This document shows, piece by piece, positions 34,427 to 43,714 of a stretch of 43,997 nucleotides of DNA; the first letter of the stretch is position 1; the number at the start of each line of letters is the position of its first letter. The notes below the pieces were generated by a model. It did no database searches, was not told the DNA's origin, and was given only the letters and a program-made list of their open reading frames with translations. The stretch is from Gammaproteobacteria bacterium (lineage in GTDB: Bacteria; Pseudomonadota; Gammaproteobacteria; Steroidobacterales; GCA-2729495), in assembly GCA_023383705.1 (NCBI GenBank), contig JAHDYM010000016.1, positions 1 to 43,997 of the forward strand. Reading direction: 5' to 3'. Made by a program: the position numbers and the translations under genes.

Positions 34427-35062
34427 TTAGGTGGGTAACTTGCGGCGCATCCAGCCCATCACGCCAAGCGCGGAGCCGAATAGCCAGACGGCGGCTGGAA
34501 GAGGCACGACGGTCTGCACCCGAAAATTCAGGTCGCAAAGTGAGGATGGGTTACAGTTTGTTAAGGGGCTATACAGCGGGGTTTGAAACAGCTGCCCACC
34601 GGCGTAGGCCTCTGGACCATAAGCAACCGCAACCTTTTGGTCGCTGCTTGATACCCCTGCGGTATATGTCTGGCCTATCGTGAGACTAGTGCCGGTGAAA
34701 TCAAAATCGATGAAATTTGTCCCAAAGAACGTAGAGATAGGCAGAGTGCTGCTATCGATTAACAGTGTTTCACTTCCAAGCACAGCACCTCCGAATCCTG
34801 ACCCCGAGTACAGCGTCATTGTGATGAGGCCATCGCCCGCCGAGTTCTCTAGTTGGTAGAAAGAAAACGCGATGCTCTGGAGTTGAGTGCCGTTTGCAAC
34901 AAAGCTCTGCCCGATTGGCGAGAACGCCCAAACTCCGGCATTCCCCGACGGGTCGCTACTATTCTCAATAGATGCCGCATTCGAAATGCCGGAGACCAGC
35001 GCGGTCAAACAAACAGTCGCACTGAGAGCTACTGACCGCAACTTTCTTAATCCAGTTAACAT
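34427..35062 (-). CDS. PEP-CTERM (VPLPA-type) exported protein D
   Basis: A 211-residue exported protein. It has a signal peptide (about 1-29, ending ISNAAS), a middle domain rich in Ser/Thr/Gly and aromatic residues (SFVANGTQLQSIAFSFYQL), the pattern of choice-of-anchor type surface proteins, and the tail VPLPAAVWLFGSALGVMGW followed by MRRK. GAGGGG lies about 8 bases before the ATG. Like gene C, it is less G+C-rich than its surroundings. No exosortase gene is in the window, so processing depends on one elsewhere. Confidence 0.9.
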   Translation of the reverse strand: MLTGLRKLRSVALSATVCLTALVSGISNAASIENSSDPSGNAGVWAFSPIGQSFVANGTQLQSIAFSFYQLENSAGDGLITMTLYSGSGFGGAVLGSETLLIDSSTLPISTFFGTNFIDFDFTGTSLTIGQTYTAGVSSSDQKVAVAYGPEAYAGGQLFQTPLYSPLTNCNPSSLCDLNFRVQTVVPLPAAVWLFGSALGVMGWMRRKLPT

Positions 35063-35084
35063 GTCTTTCCCCTCGTTTTGCCCT

Positions 35085-35097
35085 ATGCTGACAGCAT
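35085..35097 (-). promoter_or_regulatory. Short dyad near the gene D start
   Basis: ATGCTG and CAGCAT arms around one base lie 22 bp before the ATG. On the minus strand TATGCT overlaps it and could be a -10 box. It may be a regulator site or a leader hairpin. Confidence 0.35.
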
Positions 35098-35120
35098 AAT
35101 CGGCGTTCTTTTTTCGCTAC

Positions 35121-35130
35121 AGCGTACGCT
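35121..35130. promoter_or_regulatory. Perfect 10-bp palindrome upstream of gene D
   Basis: AGCGTACGCT is self-complementary and lies between the shared palindrome and the start codon. It is short enough to occur by chance. Confidence 0.3.
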
Positions 35131-35149
35131 AACTCCTGCAATCTCCACA

Positions 35150-35165
35150 TCACCCAAATGGGTGA
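35150..35165 (-). promoter_or_regulatory. 16-bp palindrome shared with gene C, copy 2
   Basis: This copy is identical to 34366-34381, 87 bp before the gene D ATG and in the same relation to the gene. It marks C and D as probable members of one regulon. Neither A nor B carries it. Confidence 0.75.
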
Positions 35166-35401
35166 TTCTCGTTGCGTTATGACAAGTCGGCGTATTAGGA
35201 AATTCAAACCACGCCATCGGTCGAGTCTGCCAGCCCGCCAGCCCGCCACCCCGCCTGTCACGCGCCCCGGGCACAACATGCGCAACCTCGCCCCAGCTCA
35301 GACCAGCTGCGGTTCAGTGAATCCCGGCATTCCGGGCGGAACGCATGGAAGCTCAGATCGGCGGGTGAATCACGCCGACGACACGCTTGCTGAAGCCGAT
35401 C

Positions 35402-35920
35402 CTAAGTGGTCTCCGGCGCCTCGATGGCGTAGATCAGCATGGTGCTGCCATCGGGCTGGATCTCCTCGCCGGCGCAGTTCATCCCCGCCCGCTCGACAGC
35501 ACGGCAGGACGCGATGTTGGCGGGCGCGACCACCGCCACCAGGCGTGGCAGGCGACACACCGAGAAACCGTGCTCGAGCAGCGCCGGGATCAACTCGCCA
35601 GCCAGGCCCTGCCGCCAGTACTGCGGCCGGAAGGCATAGATGAGTTCCGGATCGGCGCGGCGCGCCGCCGAGACGATGCCGGCGTAGCCGGCCATCTCCG
35701 CATCGCCCTGCACGAACACTGCCCAGGCGCCGTGGCCCTTGCCGGCGTAATCGCGCAGCGAGACACGGATCCACTCCTCGCAGCGGGCGAGACCGAGCGT
35801 GCTGCCATCGCCGACATGGCGCATCGTGCGCCGGTCACCGCAGATCCGCTGCAGCGCCACCGCATCGGCCAGTTCGAACTCGCGGACGACCATGCGTGGT
35901 GTCTGCAGGATCACTGCCAT
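35402..35920 (-). CDS. GNAT-family N-acetyltransferase (RimJ/RimL type)
   Basis: A 172-residue acetyltransferase. The opening LQTPRMVVREFELADAVALQ is typical of the RimJ/RimL subgroup. YAFRPQYWRQGLAGELIPAL carries the acetyl-CoA-binding Q/R-x2-G-x-G/A-like segment, and VAPANIASCRAVERAGM is the C-terminal hallmark. The acceptor is unknown. It starts 40 bp after the stop of the second LLM oxidoreductase, on the same strand, so the two may share a transcript. Confidence 0.9.
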   Translation of the reverse strand: MAVILQTPRMVVREFELADAVALQRICGDRRTMRHVGDGSTLGLARCEEWIRVSLRDYAGKGHGAWAVFVQGDAEMAGYAGIVSAARRADPELIYAFRPQYWRQGLAGELIPALLEHGFSVCRLPRLVAVVAPANIASCRAVERAGMNCAGEEIQPDGSTMLIYAIEAPETT

Positions 35921-35960
35921 GCCCGCAGTCCCGGCAGCCGCATCACGGTCCGCCGACAGC

Positions 35961-37001
35961 TCAGTCTTTCGGCAGATGCGGGATCACGTGCTTCGCGATC
36001 AGGCGGATCGCATCCGCCGGATCATCGTGCAGGCGGAAGCAGAGTTCACCGACACCGGCTGCGTGGAAGGCCAGCAACTCCGGCATGCGGTTCTCCAGTT
36101 GATCCGGCGTGCCGGTGATCGTGAAGTTGTCCAGCAGCTTTTCGACCAGCGACTCCGGCACGCCCTCGATCACCCCATCGCGGCTCCGGTAAGCCTTGAA
36201 GAAGGCGCTCTTGTGCTTCTCCACGAACGCGCATTCCTCGGGCGACAGGAAGGATTCGAGATACCAGCGATCCAGCAGGCCACGCAGCAGCAGTTCGCGC
36301 CGCGCCTCGGTCATTGCCACCTCCCGGTCCGCCTTCACATGCCAGGCCCAGATGTTGCTGATGGGGTAACCCTCGGCCGAGCGGCCCTTCTCCGCCAGCG
36401 CCGCATGCGTCTGGCGCACTGTTTCCGCAACCCGCGCACGCGGCATGTCGCTGTACATCACGCCATCGGCTGCCGGTGCCGTCGCACGCAGCATCTTCGG
36501 CTGGTTGGCACCCGCATAGATCAGCGGCGGCACCTCGGGCGCACCGGCCACACTGCCGGGCGCACCGAACTTCGGCTTGTAGCCCCAGACTTTCCAGATC
36601 TCGCCGGGATAGCTGAGGCTTTTGCCGGTACAGCCGGCACGCACCAGTTCGACGGCTTCACGCACCGCACGCACCCGCCGCGGCGTTTCGAAGCCGAGCC
36701 GCGCCGGCCACTCGCCACCACCGCCGATGACCAGCCTGGCCCGCCCCGCACTCAGCTCGTGCAGGGTCAGCACGGCATTCGCCATCTTCACCGGATGCAT
36801 CTCCCAGGGACTGATCACGCACACACCGAGGCCAACCCGGCTGGTGGCCAGCGCGGCCGGCACCAGCGACATGAAGGGATCCCGGCAGGACACATAGTTC
36901 TGCTGCCACATGGTCTGGATGCCGGAGCGCTCGCAGAGCTGTGCCAGCTCGGTGAGTTGTGCGGCAGTCTGGTCGGGTTCGAGCAACACGTCGACGCGCA
37001 T
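35961..37001 (-). CDS. LLM class flavin-dependent oxidoreductase, second copy
   Basis: A 346-residue paralog of the protein at 12445-13458, sharing the MRVDVLLEPDQT opening, the GIQTMWQQNYVSCRD block, VIGGGGEWPARLGFET, PLIYAGANQPKMLRA and the C-terminal ICFRLHDDPAEAIRLI-like block. It probably uses FMN or F420. Substrate unknown. GGAG lies about 8 bases before the ATG. No equivalent of the 13484 dyad lies upstream, so the copies are likely controlled differently. Confidence 0.9.
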   Translation of the reverse strand: MRVDVLLEPDQTAAQLTELAQLCERSGIQTMWQQNYVSCRDPFMSLVPAALATSRVGLGVCVISPWEMHPVKMANAVLTLHELSAGRARLVIGGGGEWPARLGFETPRRVRAVREAVELVRAGCTGKSLSYPGEIWKVWGYKPKFGAPGSVAGAPEVPPLIYAGANQPKMLRATAPAADGVMYSDMPRARVAETVRQTHAALAEKGRSAEGYPISNIWAWHVKADREVAMTEARRELLLRGLLDRWYLESFLSPEECAFVEKHKSAFFKAYRSRDGVIEGVPESLVEKLLDNFTITGTPDQLENRMPELLAFHAAGVGELCFRLHDDPADAIRLIAKHVIPHLPKD

Positions 37002-37109
37002 GGGAATCTCCGGCTGGCCAGTTGAATGACGGACGATACACTGCAGCAGCAGCCGGCTGCCTGCCCTGATCTGTATCAGACTGCTGTACGGCCAGGGCGG
37101 GCGCGACAG

Positions 37110-38336
37110 CTATTCGTGGCGGAGCGCCTTGATCGGGTCCATGCGCGCCGCGCGGATGGCCGGCCAGCTGGCGAAGACGAAGTTGAGCACCACCGCCATG
37201 CCCAGCGCGAGCAGCGCGTTTTGCAGCTCGAAGATGAAGGGCAGTTGTGCCTGGCTGGCAGCAAGCCTCGAGGCCAGCCACCCCGCGCCGAGGCCGGAGC
37301 CGGCACCGATCGTCGCCAGCACGCTGGCCTCGAAGGCGAACTGGAAGAACACGTCCTCGCGCCGGGCGCCGAGCGCACGCCGCGTGCCGATCTCGCGCGT
37401 CCGGTCGCGCACCGAGATCCAGGCGATGGCCAGCACGCCAAGCCCCGACACCACCAGCCCACTGAAGCCGATCCAGCGCACCAGGAAACCCAGGCGGCTG
37501 GCGGCAGCCAGTTGCGTGTCGATCAGGTCCTGCTGGCTGCCCACGGAAAAATCATCCGGCCGGAATGCCGAGATCCGGTGACGGACCCGCAGCAGCGCGG
37601 TGACATCCGCCGCAACAGGCACCATGTCCCGCGAGTCCTTCAGCTCGAGCAGGATCGAGCGGTAGTGATCCACGTCGAGCAGGCGACGCATGGCGGTGGT
37701 CAGCGGCACATACACCTGCTGGTCCTCGTTGATGACATCGAGTCCCTGGCCACGCTCGGCCAGCACGCCGGCCACCTCGAAGGGCACGCGATTGATGAAC
37801 AGGCGCTCGCCAACCGGGTTTTCCTCGCCATACAGGTCGCGGGCCACCTGCCAGCCCAGCAGCACCACCCGCGCCGAGCGCCGCACATCCTCGGTGTGGA
37901 AGAAATCGCCGCTCGCCAGGGCCCAGGACTTGATCGCGAAAAAATCCGGCTCCACGCCCAGCACCGGCGCAACCTTCGACAGATAGCCCGCCTTGAGCCG
38001 CAGGCCGGCAGAAACCATCGCGGAAGAACGCGCGATGCCCTCGACCTCACGCCGCAGGGCCAGGTAATCGGCTTCGACGAGCGTGGTGACGATCGTGCCG
38101 GTGCGCTCGCGGCCACCGACGCTGCGGCTCTGCTCCGCGTTGATCACCAGCAGGTTGGTGCCGAGCTGCTGTATGCGGGTGAGGACCTGCTCACGGCCAC
38201 CGGATGCGTAATTGACGGAGGTCACCGCACCTGCCACGCCCAGCGCGGCACAGCAGATGACCAGCATGGAACGCAGCCGGTAGCGCCAGATCTGGCGCAG
38301 TCCACCGCGCATCAGGTGACGCCAGGTCATCCGCAC
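37110..38336 (-). CDS. MacB/FtsX-type ABC transporter permease 2
   Basis: A permease of about 408 residues with an N-terminal membrane helix (RSMLVICCAALGVAGAVTSV), a large periplasmic domain, and three C-terminal helices ending with the RAARMDPIKALRHE block common to FtsX/MacB permeases. A start at the GTG (38336) is preferred because GAGGG lies 10 bases upstream; an ATG at 38330 is the alternative. A long in-frame extension to 38519 overlaps permease 1 and is rejected. It is the last gene of the export operon. Confidence 0.88.
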   Translation of the reverse strand: MRMTWRHLMRGGLRQIWRYRLRSMLVICCAALGVAGAVTSVNYASGGREQVLTRIQQLGTNLLVINAEQSRSVGGRERTGTIVTTLVEADYLALRREVEGIARSSAMVSAGLRLKAGYLSKVAPVLGVEPDFFAIKSWALASGDFFHTEDVRRSARVVLLGWQVARDLYGEENPVGERLFINRVPFEVAGVLAERGQGLDVINEDQQVYVPLTTAMRRLLDVDHYRSILLELKDSRDMVPVAADVTALLRVRHRISAFRPDDFSVGSQQDLIDTQLAAASRLGFLVRWIGFSGLVVSGLGVLAIAWISVRDRTREIGTRRALGARREDVFFQFAFEASVLATIGAGSGLGAGWLASRLAASQAQLPFIFELQNALLALGMAVVLNFVFASWPAIRAARMDPIKALRHE

Positions 38337-38349
38337 TACAGGTCTGCCC

Positions 38350-39573
38350 TCAGGACCGCAAGGCCTCGATCGGGTCGATATTCGCGGCACGCCAGGCCGG
38401 CTGCAGGCCGAACACCAGGCCGATGGCGACCGACAGCAGCACGGAGCCGCCGACCGCGGTCCACATGATTGCCGGCGCCAGGTCGCTGAGCATGGTGATG
38501 ACCAGCGTGGTGCCGACACCGATCAGCACGCCGACGATGCCGCCGGCCAGGGCAACCACCGCGGCCTCGATCAGGAACTGCACCATGATGTCGCGCCGGT
38601 TCGCACCCACGGCGCGACGGATGCCGATCTCGCGGCGCCGCTCGGACACGGCGATCAGCATCAGGCTCATGATGACCGTGCCGCCGATCAGCGTGGCGAT
38701 CACCGCCACACCCACCAGCACCTTCGACAGCGTGGAACTCACCTCGGTGATCTGCATCACCTGGGCCTCCGGGCTGCTGACGCGAAAATCATCCTCGGCC
38801 GGCGGAATGATGCCGTGCCGCTCGCGCAGCAGCGCACTGATGTCGGCAATCGCACTCGCCGCGCGCGTCGGATCCTCGAGTTGAGCGATCACCGCGGTCA
38901 GGTAGTCACGGTTGAAGAGCCGTTTGGAGGCCGTCGTCACCGGAATGAGGATGGTGTTGTCCATGCTGGCACCGCCGGGACCGACACCGCGGGACTCCAG
39001 GATTCCCTTGATCTGGAACGGCACATCCGCGATGCGCAGGGTCTGGCCGATCGGGTTCTGGTCGGGGAACAGGTCGGTGACCACGTCCGCCCCGATCAGC
39101 GCCACCCGCGCCAGCGAAGCGACGTCCTCAGGCGTGATGTCGCTGCCAGCCGCCAGTTCCTCGCCGCGCACCGCGGTGTAGTTGGCCGCCACGCCGATCA
39201 CGGAGGGACTGGTGGTCTTGTCGCGGTATTTCACGTCGAGGTCGAGGGCGAACTGCATCTCCGATACCTGCCGGACCGCCGGAATCTCCGCGGCGATGGC
39301 GGCGGCATCGGCAAACTTCAGCACCGGCTCGACCGTGGCCAGCGAGGGCATGCCGCGGGTGCTGGCACCACCGGGCTCGATGATCACCATGTCAAAGGTG
39401 CCGAGCATGCGCTTGAAGCGGCGCATGGTCTCCTGCTTCGTGGCCTCGCCTACCGAGGCGAGCGCGGTCAGCGAGGCGATGCCGACCGTCACGCCCAGCA
39501 TCATCAGGAAACTCCGCAGCCGGTTGCGCGACAGGCTGAGCAGGGCAAGCTTCGCGGTTTTTGTCAGGTTCAT
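38350..39573 (-). CDS. MacB/FtsX-type ABC transporter permease 1
   Basis: A 407-residue permease with the MacB periplasmic core and FtsX domains. It has a first helix after SRNRLRSFLMMLGVTVGI, a periplasmic region of about 230 residues, and C-terminal helices containing ERRREIGIRRAVGANRRDI and ending with NIDPIEALRS. It resembles permease 2 and probably forms a heterodimer with it, since the ATPase is a separate protein. It begins 9 bp after the ATPase gene. Confidence 0.92.
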   Translation of the reverse strand: MNLTKTAKLALLSLSRNRLRSFLMMLGVTVGIASLTALASVGEATKQETMRRFKRMLGTFDMVIIEPGGASTRGMPSLATVEPVLKFADAAAIAAEIPAVRQVSEMQFALDLDVKYRDKTTSPSVIGVAANYTAVRGEELAAGSDITPEDVASLARVALIGADVVTDLFPDQNPIGQTLRIADVPFQIKGILESRGVGPGGASMDNTILIPVTTASKRLFNRDYLTAVIAQLEDPTRAASAIADISALLRERHGIIPPAEDDFRVSSPEAQVMQITEVSSTLSKVLVGVAVIATLIGGTVIMSLMLIAVSERRREIGIRRAVGANRRDIMVQFLIEAAVVALAGGIVGVLIGVGTTLVITMLSDLAPAIMWTAVGGSVLLSVAIGLVFGLQPAWRAANIDPIEALRS

Positions 39574-39582
39574 GGCGCGACC

Positions 39583-40292
<710 letters not shown>

Positions 40293-40296
<4 letters not shown>

Positions 40297-41387
40297 CTGG
40301 GTTCTTCCTCACCACCGCCTGCCCCGGCGGGAAATGGTCCCGCCAGCACACGATCGCCGGGGCTGACGCCCTGCACGACTTCGCTGAAGCCGGCATCGCG
40401 GGTGCCGACCACCACGGGCTGGCGCGACAGCTCGCCATCACGCTCGACATAGACGAAACGCTCCGAGCGGTCGCGCAGCACGACGGGGTTCGGCAGCACC
40501 AGGGCCTCGCGCTCCGCCGTACGGATCGAGACGTTCGCGGTCATGTCCGGCTTCAGGAGTGCAGCCGGGGAATCGATGCGGATCATCACCTCGAAATTGA
40601 CCACGCCGGAGATGATCGTGCCCTTCGGCGCAATCCGCACCACACGGCCCTCGAACTCCTCCGCGGGGTATGCCTCGACGGTGAAAGTCACGGGGTTGTC
40701 GATCATGACGTTGCCGATGTCGGTTTCATCGACCATCGCGATCAGTTCCAGCGCACCGTCCTCGATGATGGTCGCAAAGGTCGGCGTGTTGAAGGATGCC
40801 GCCACGGTCTCGCCTTCCTGGGTGGCTACCGCAGCAACCGTGCCGGTGATCGGCGAACGGATGACCGCGTAGCTGAGGTCGGTTTCGACGACGGCTGCAT
40901 CCCGGCGCGCCTTTTCCAGGCGCGCCCTGGCTTCATCGAGGGCCAGCGCACGGTCTTCCACATCGCTGGCTGCCACCAGCTTCTGTTCACCGAGGCGCTG
41001 CATGCGGGCGAGTTCGATTTCCGCACGCCGCACTTCCTGGGCGGTCACGGCGATCTGCGCCCGAGCCTGGGCCAGCCGCGCCTCGAGCCCCCGCGAATCG
41101 ATCGTCGCGATCACATCACCGCGTTTGACCTTCGAGCCCACCTCGACGTTCAGCTTGTCGACGATCCCGGACAACTGCGCGCCGACGCGGACTTCGCCGC
41201 CGACGCGCAGGCGCACGACGCCGGTGGCGAGTACGGTGGCGGCGACGCTGCGGCGCTCGGGGCTGACGAAGCGCCGCTCGGCAACCGGCTCCGCATCAGC
41301 GCCGGCCTGGCTCCAGGCCCACCAGCCACCGACGGCCGCTGCCAGGACCGCGCCCGCAACGACAATGGCAGTCGCCGCTTTCATCAT
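40293..41387 (-). CDS. MacA-like membrane fusion adaptor (HlyD family)
   Basis: A 364-residue periplasmic adaptor. One N-terminal membrane anchor (MKAATAIVVAGAVLAAAVGG) is followed by lipoyl halves, an alanine/arginine-rich coiled coil (about 90-160), and beta-barrel domains (IAPKGTIISGVVNFEV). The start is the ATG at 41387 in a TGATG stop-start with the preceding gene; longer frames are rejected. With the ATPase and two permeases it forms a MacAB-like exporter. The cargo is unknown, and no TolC gene is nearby. Confidence 0.92.
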
Positions 41388-41863
41388 CACTTCTTTTCGT
41401 AGACGAGGACCATCGGCGGCTTGTTGGCGCGCATGGTCTCGACGCTCATCTCCTTGCCGTCGGCCGACAGCGAGCGGGTCTCGGTCTTCACGGTCGTCGA
41501 ACCGGCCACCGCGCCCTCGCTGGTCCAGGTCACGACCAGTTTGCCGTCCACCCACTTCGCGACCGTCTGCGCCTTGTCGCCCATCGCGCCCTCGTTCGGC
41601 ACCGGCTTGCCGGCGAGGTCATAGCTGACCTGGCGTTTGGTGGTCTTCATCATGAATTTCGAGGTGAAGTCGATGACCAGCTTTTCCGCGGTCTGCTTCA
41701 CGACAATCGTTTCGTCGACCGCCTTGACCATACCGAGGTTCTGGCCCTTGTCGGTATTGAGCACCCAGGTTCCACTGAAATCCGTGGGACCGGCGGCAAG
41801 GGCCGACAGCGACAACAGCAGGCCGGCAAGCGCGGCAACGATGGTCTTTTTCAGCAAGGGCAT
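41387..41863 (-). CDS. Secreted protein of unknown function in the export operon
   Basis: A 158-residue protein with a signal peptide (1-23, ending SALAAG) and a mature part of alternating strands, beginning PTDFSGTWVLNTDKG and containing SLSADGKEMSVET. The FSGTW opening and strand pattern resemble small lipocalin-like or calycin-fold proteins, but no family is claimed. AGGAGA precedes the ATG by 6 bases. It shares a stop-start TGATG with the adaptor gene, so it is translationally coupled to the transporter. Confidence 0.85.
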   Translation of the reverse strand: MPLLKKTIVAALAGLLLSLSALAAGPTDFSGTWVLNTDKGQNLGMVKAVDETIVVKQTAEKLVIDFTSKFMMKTTKRQVSYDLAGKPVPNEGAMGDKAQTVAKWVDGKLVVTWTSEGAVAGSTTVKTETRSLSADGKEMSVETMRANKPPMVLVYEKK

Positions 41864-41905
41864 GGGTCTCTCCTGTCAGTGTTGGTCAGTGTTTTGCGGG
41901 GTTCA

Positions 41906-42559
41906 TCAGCCGGCGGCACGTCGTCGCGAATTCACGGCAGCAAGCAGCGCCTTGCGCGGACCCTGGCCGAGAAATTCAATGGTCTTTTCCATCCAGGCGA
42001 GTTCCGCATCCATCATGCCCAGCAGGTGATCGGCACTGAGGAAACGCGAAGTGGCCTGCTGTTCGCTCATGGCACCGTCCTGCATCAGGGCCAGGTGCTG
42101 GTCGACCGCGGCGCGTATCTCCTCCCGCCGTCGATGCAGCCCGGTGCAGCGATTGCGCAGCAGCGCCTGGGCTTCAGGCGCGGGAATCCAGGCCAGGAAA
42201 CCGGCGGCCACCTGGAATCCGGCACCGTTATCGTCATAACTGCCGAGCACCGAGCGGAGCAGTTCCTGGAACACCGCCCGGCCATGGGCAGTGATCGAGT
42301 AGACCAGGCGTTCGCCGCGCGGACCGCGCGCGCCGGCTTCCGACCGGCAATCGACCACGCCCTGCGCAGCGAGACGTGCCAGCAGGTGGTAGAGGGTCGG
42401 TTTCTTCAGGTCCGCATAGACCGTGCCGTGCGCCACCAGGATGCGGTGCAGTTCATAACCGTGCCGGGCTCCGGCGTGCAACACACCGAGCACCATCAGC
42501 ATGCGGGTCGCTTGCGCCGGGGAAGCGGCAGGCGGATTCATGGATACAGCGAGGCTCAT
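41906..42559 (-). CDS. PadR-family transcriptional regulator
   Basis: A 217-residue PadR-type repressor with an N-terminal winged helix (about 18-95: RMLMVLGVLHAGARHGYEL, then LKKPTLYHLLARLAAQG) and a C-terminal helical dimerisation domain. A second ATG six codons in is possible; neither start has a clear ribosome-binding site. It heads the export operon, 42 bp upstream of the secreted-protein gene, and is probably its local regulator. A 14-bp palindrome lies 36 bp upstream of its ATG. Confidence 0.9.
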   Translation of the reverse strand: MSLAVSMNPPAASPAQATRMLMVLGVLHAGARHGYELHRILVAHGTVYADLKKPTLYHLLARLAAQGVVDCRSEAGARGPRGERLVYSITAHGRAVFQELLRSVLGSYDDNGAGFQVAAGFLAWIPAPEAQALLRNRCTGLHRRREEIRAAVDQHLALMQDGAMSEQQATSRFLSADHLLGMMDAELAWMEKTIEFLGQGPRKALLAAVNSRRRAAG

Positions 42560-42594
42560 GGTCGGGACGGAATATAAGCTGCAGGAAGACTATT

Positions 42595-42608
42595 AGTCCA
42601 GATGGACT
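42595..42608. promoter_or_regulatory. Palindrome between padR and the cytochrome gene
   Basis: AGTCCA and TGGACT arms flank GA. It lies in the 123-bp divergent gap, where a PadR autoregulatory operator would be expected. It differs from the ATGT-N8-ACAT form described for some PadR proteins. Confidence 0.5.
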
Positions 42609-42682
42609 TTAAGGCACTGCCGAATGGCTGGCACAGACTGGCCGGGCTGACTACGATGCGCCCTCAAGCGGAGAGGACCCCC

Positions 42683-43669
42683 ATGCTGCGAAAGATCCTG
42701 ATGGCAATCGTGCTCCTGCTGGTACTCGCCACCGGCGGTTTTTTTGCCTGGTTTGGCCTGGTCCTGCCGACCGACATGCCCATACCGGAAGCGCGCACGG
42801 TTGCCACGCCGGCAACCCTCGCCCGCGGCGAATACCTCGCCCGGCACGTGGCCGTGTGCATGGACTGCCATTCGACGCGCGACTGGACCCGCTTCTCCGG
42901 CCCGATCGTGCCGGGGACCCTCGGCAAGGGCGGCGAACGCTTCGATGAAAAGATCGGCATGCCCGGCGTGGTCATCAGCAAGAACATCACGCCGGCCGCG
43001 CTGGGCAGCTGGTCGGACGGGGAAATCCTCCGCGCCATGGCCGGCGGCATCAGCAAGGACGGGCATGCGCTCTTCCCGATCATGCCCTACGACGGCTACC
43101 GGTTCATGGATGAATCCGATGCGCTGGCGATCATCGCTTATGTGCGCAGCATTCCCGCACTGGAGAACCCGGTGCCACGCCATCAGCTGGATTTCCCGCT
43201 CAATCTGATCGTCAATGCGATGCCCAAGCCGCCCGCCTTCCGGCAGGTCGACCGCAGCGACACGGTGGAATACGGCCGCTACCTGGCGACGCTCGGTGGT
43301 TGCGTCTGGTGCCACACCCCGGTCAATGCCCAGTCGCGCTCGATCCCTGAAATGGCGCTGGCCGGTGGCCAGGCTTTCCCGATGCAGGGCGGCACCGTCC
43401 GCTCGGCAAACATCTCGCCCGATCCGGACACCGGCATCGGCCGCTGGAGCCGGGCCGACTTCATCGCCCGTTTTCGCGCCTTCCAGGGCGCGGAGGCGGA
43501 AAACCTGCCGCTGGGTGCCGATGGCTTCAACACCCAGATGTCGTGGACCCAGTTTGCCGGCATGAGCGACGCAGACCTCGGCGCGATCTATGACTTCCTC
43601 ATGCAGTCGAAACCGATCAGCAACCGGGTCGCCGTCTGGGAATTGGCCGCCGCGGCTGACAATACGTGA
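42683..43669 (+). CDS. Membrane-anchored di-heme cytochrome c
   Basis: A 328-residue protein with an N-terminal membrane anchor (about 5-28, MAIVLLLVLATGGFFAWFGL) and two c-type heme sites, CMDCH (Cys59, Cys62, His63) and CVWCH (Cys207, Cys210, His211). Conserved GEYLARHVAVC and GRYLATLGGC lead into each, as in cytochrome subunits of periplasmic dehydrogenases. Candidate axial methionines are in LFPIMPYDG and in the second domain. The ATG at 42683 has GGAGAGG upstream; an ATG at 42602 lies inside the palindrome and would hide the anchor. The dehydrogenase partner is not in the window. Confidence 0.92.
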   Translation: MLRKILMAIVLLLVLATGGFFAWFGLVLPTDMPIPEARTVATPATLARGEYLARHVAVCMDCHSTRDWTRFSGPIVPGTLGKGGERFDEKIGMPGVVISKNITPAALGSWSDGEILRAMAGGISKDGHALFPIMPYDGYRFMDESDALAIIAYVRSIPALENPVPRHQLDFPLNLIVNAMPKPPAFRQVDRSDTVEYGRYLATLGGCVWCHTPVNAQSRSIPEMALAGGQAFPMQGGTVRSANISPDPDTGIGRWSRADFIARFRAFQGAEAENLPLGADGFNTQMSWTQFAGMSDADLGAIYDFLMQSKPISNRVAVWELAAAADNT

Positions 43670-43714
43670 TAATGGCGGCAATCCCGTGCCAGCAACCATC
43701 GAGAGAGCGTCCAC

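Larger units (their letters stand above)
35063..35401. other. 339-bp intergenic region upstream of PEP-CTERM gene D
   Basis: Starting from gene D, it holds two small dyads (35085-35097 and 35121-35130), the shared palindrome (35150-35165), and a segment at 35198-35242 similar to 19601-19641, on the far side of the trehalose and carbon clusters. No gene is credible. Most of the rest is plain G+C-rich sequence. Confidence 0.6.

Noticed and set aside
37026..38468. A 480-residue plus-strand frame opposite permease 2
   Set aside because: Antisense to an FtsX-type permease, with no membrane segment or family motif.
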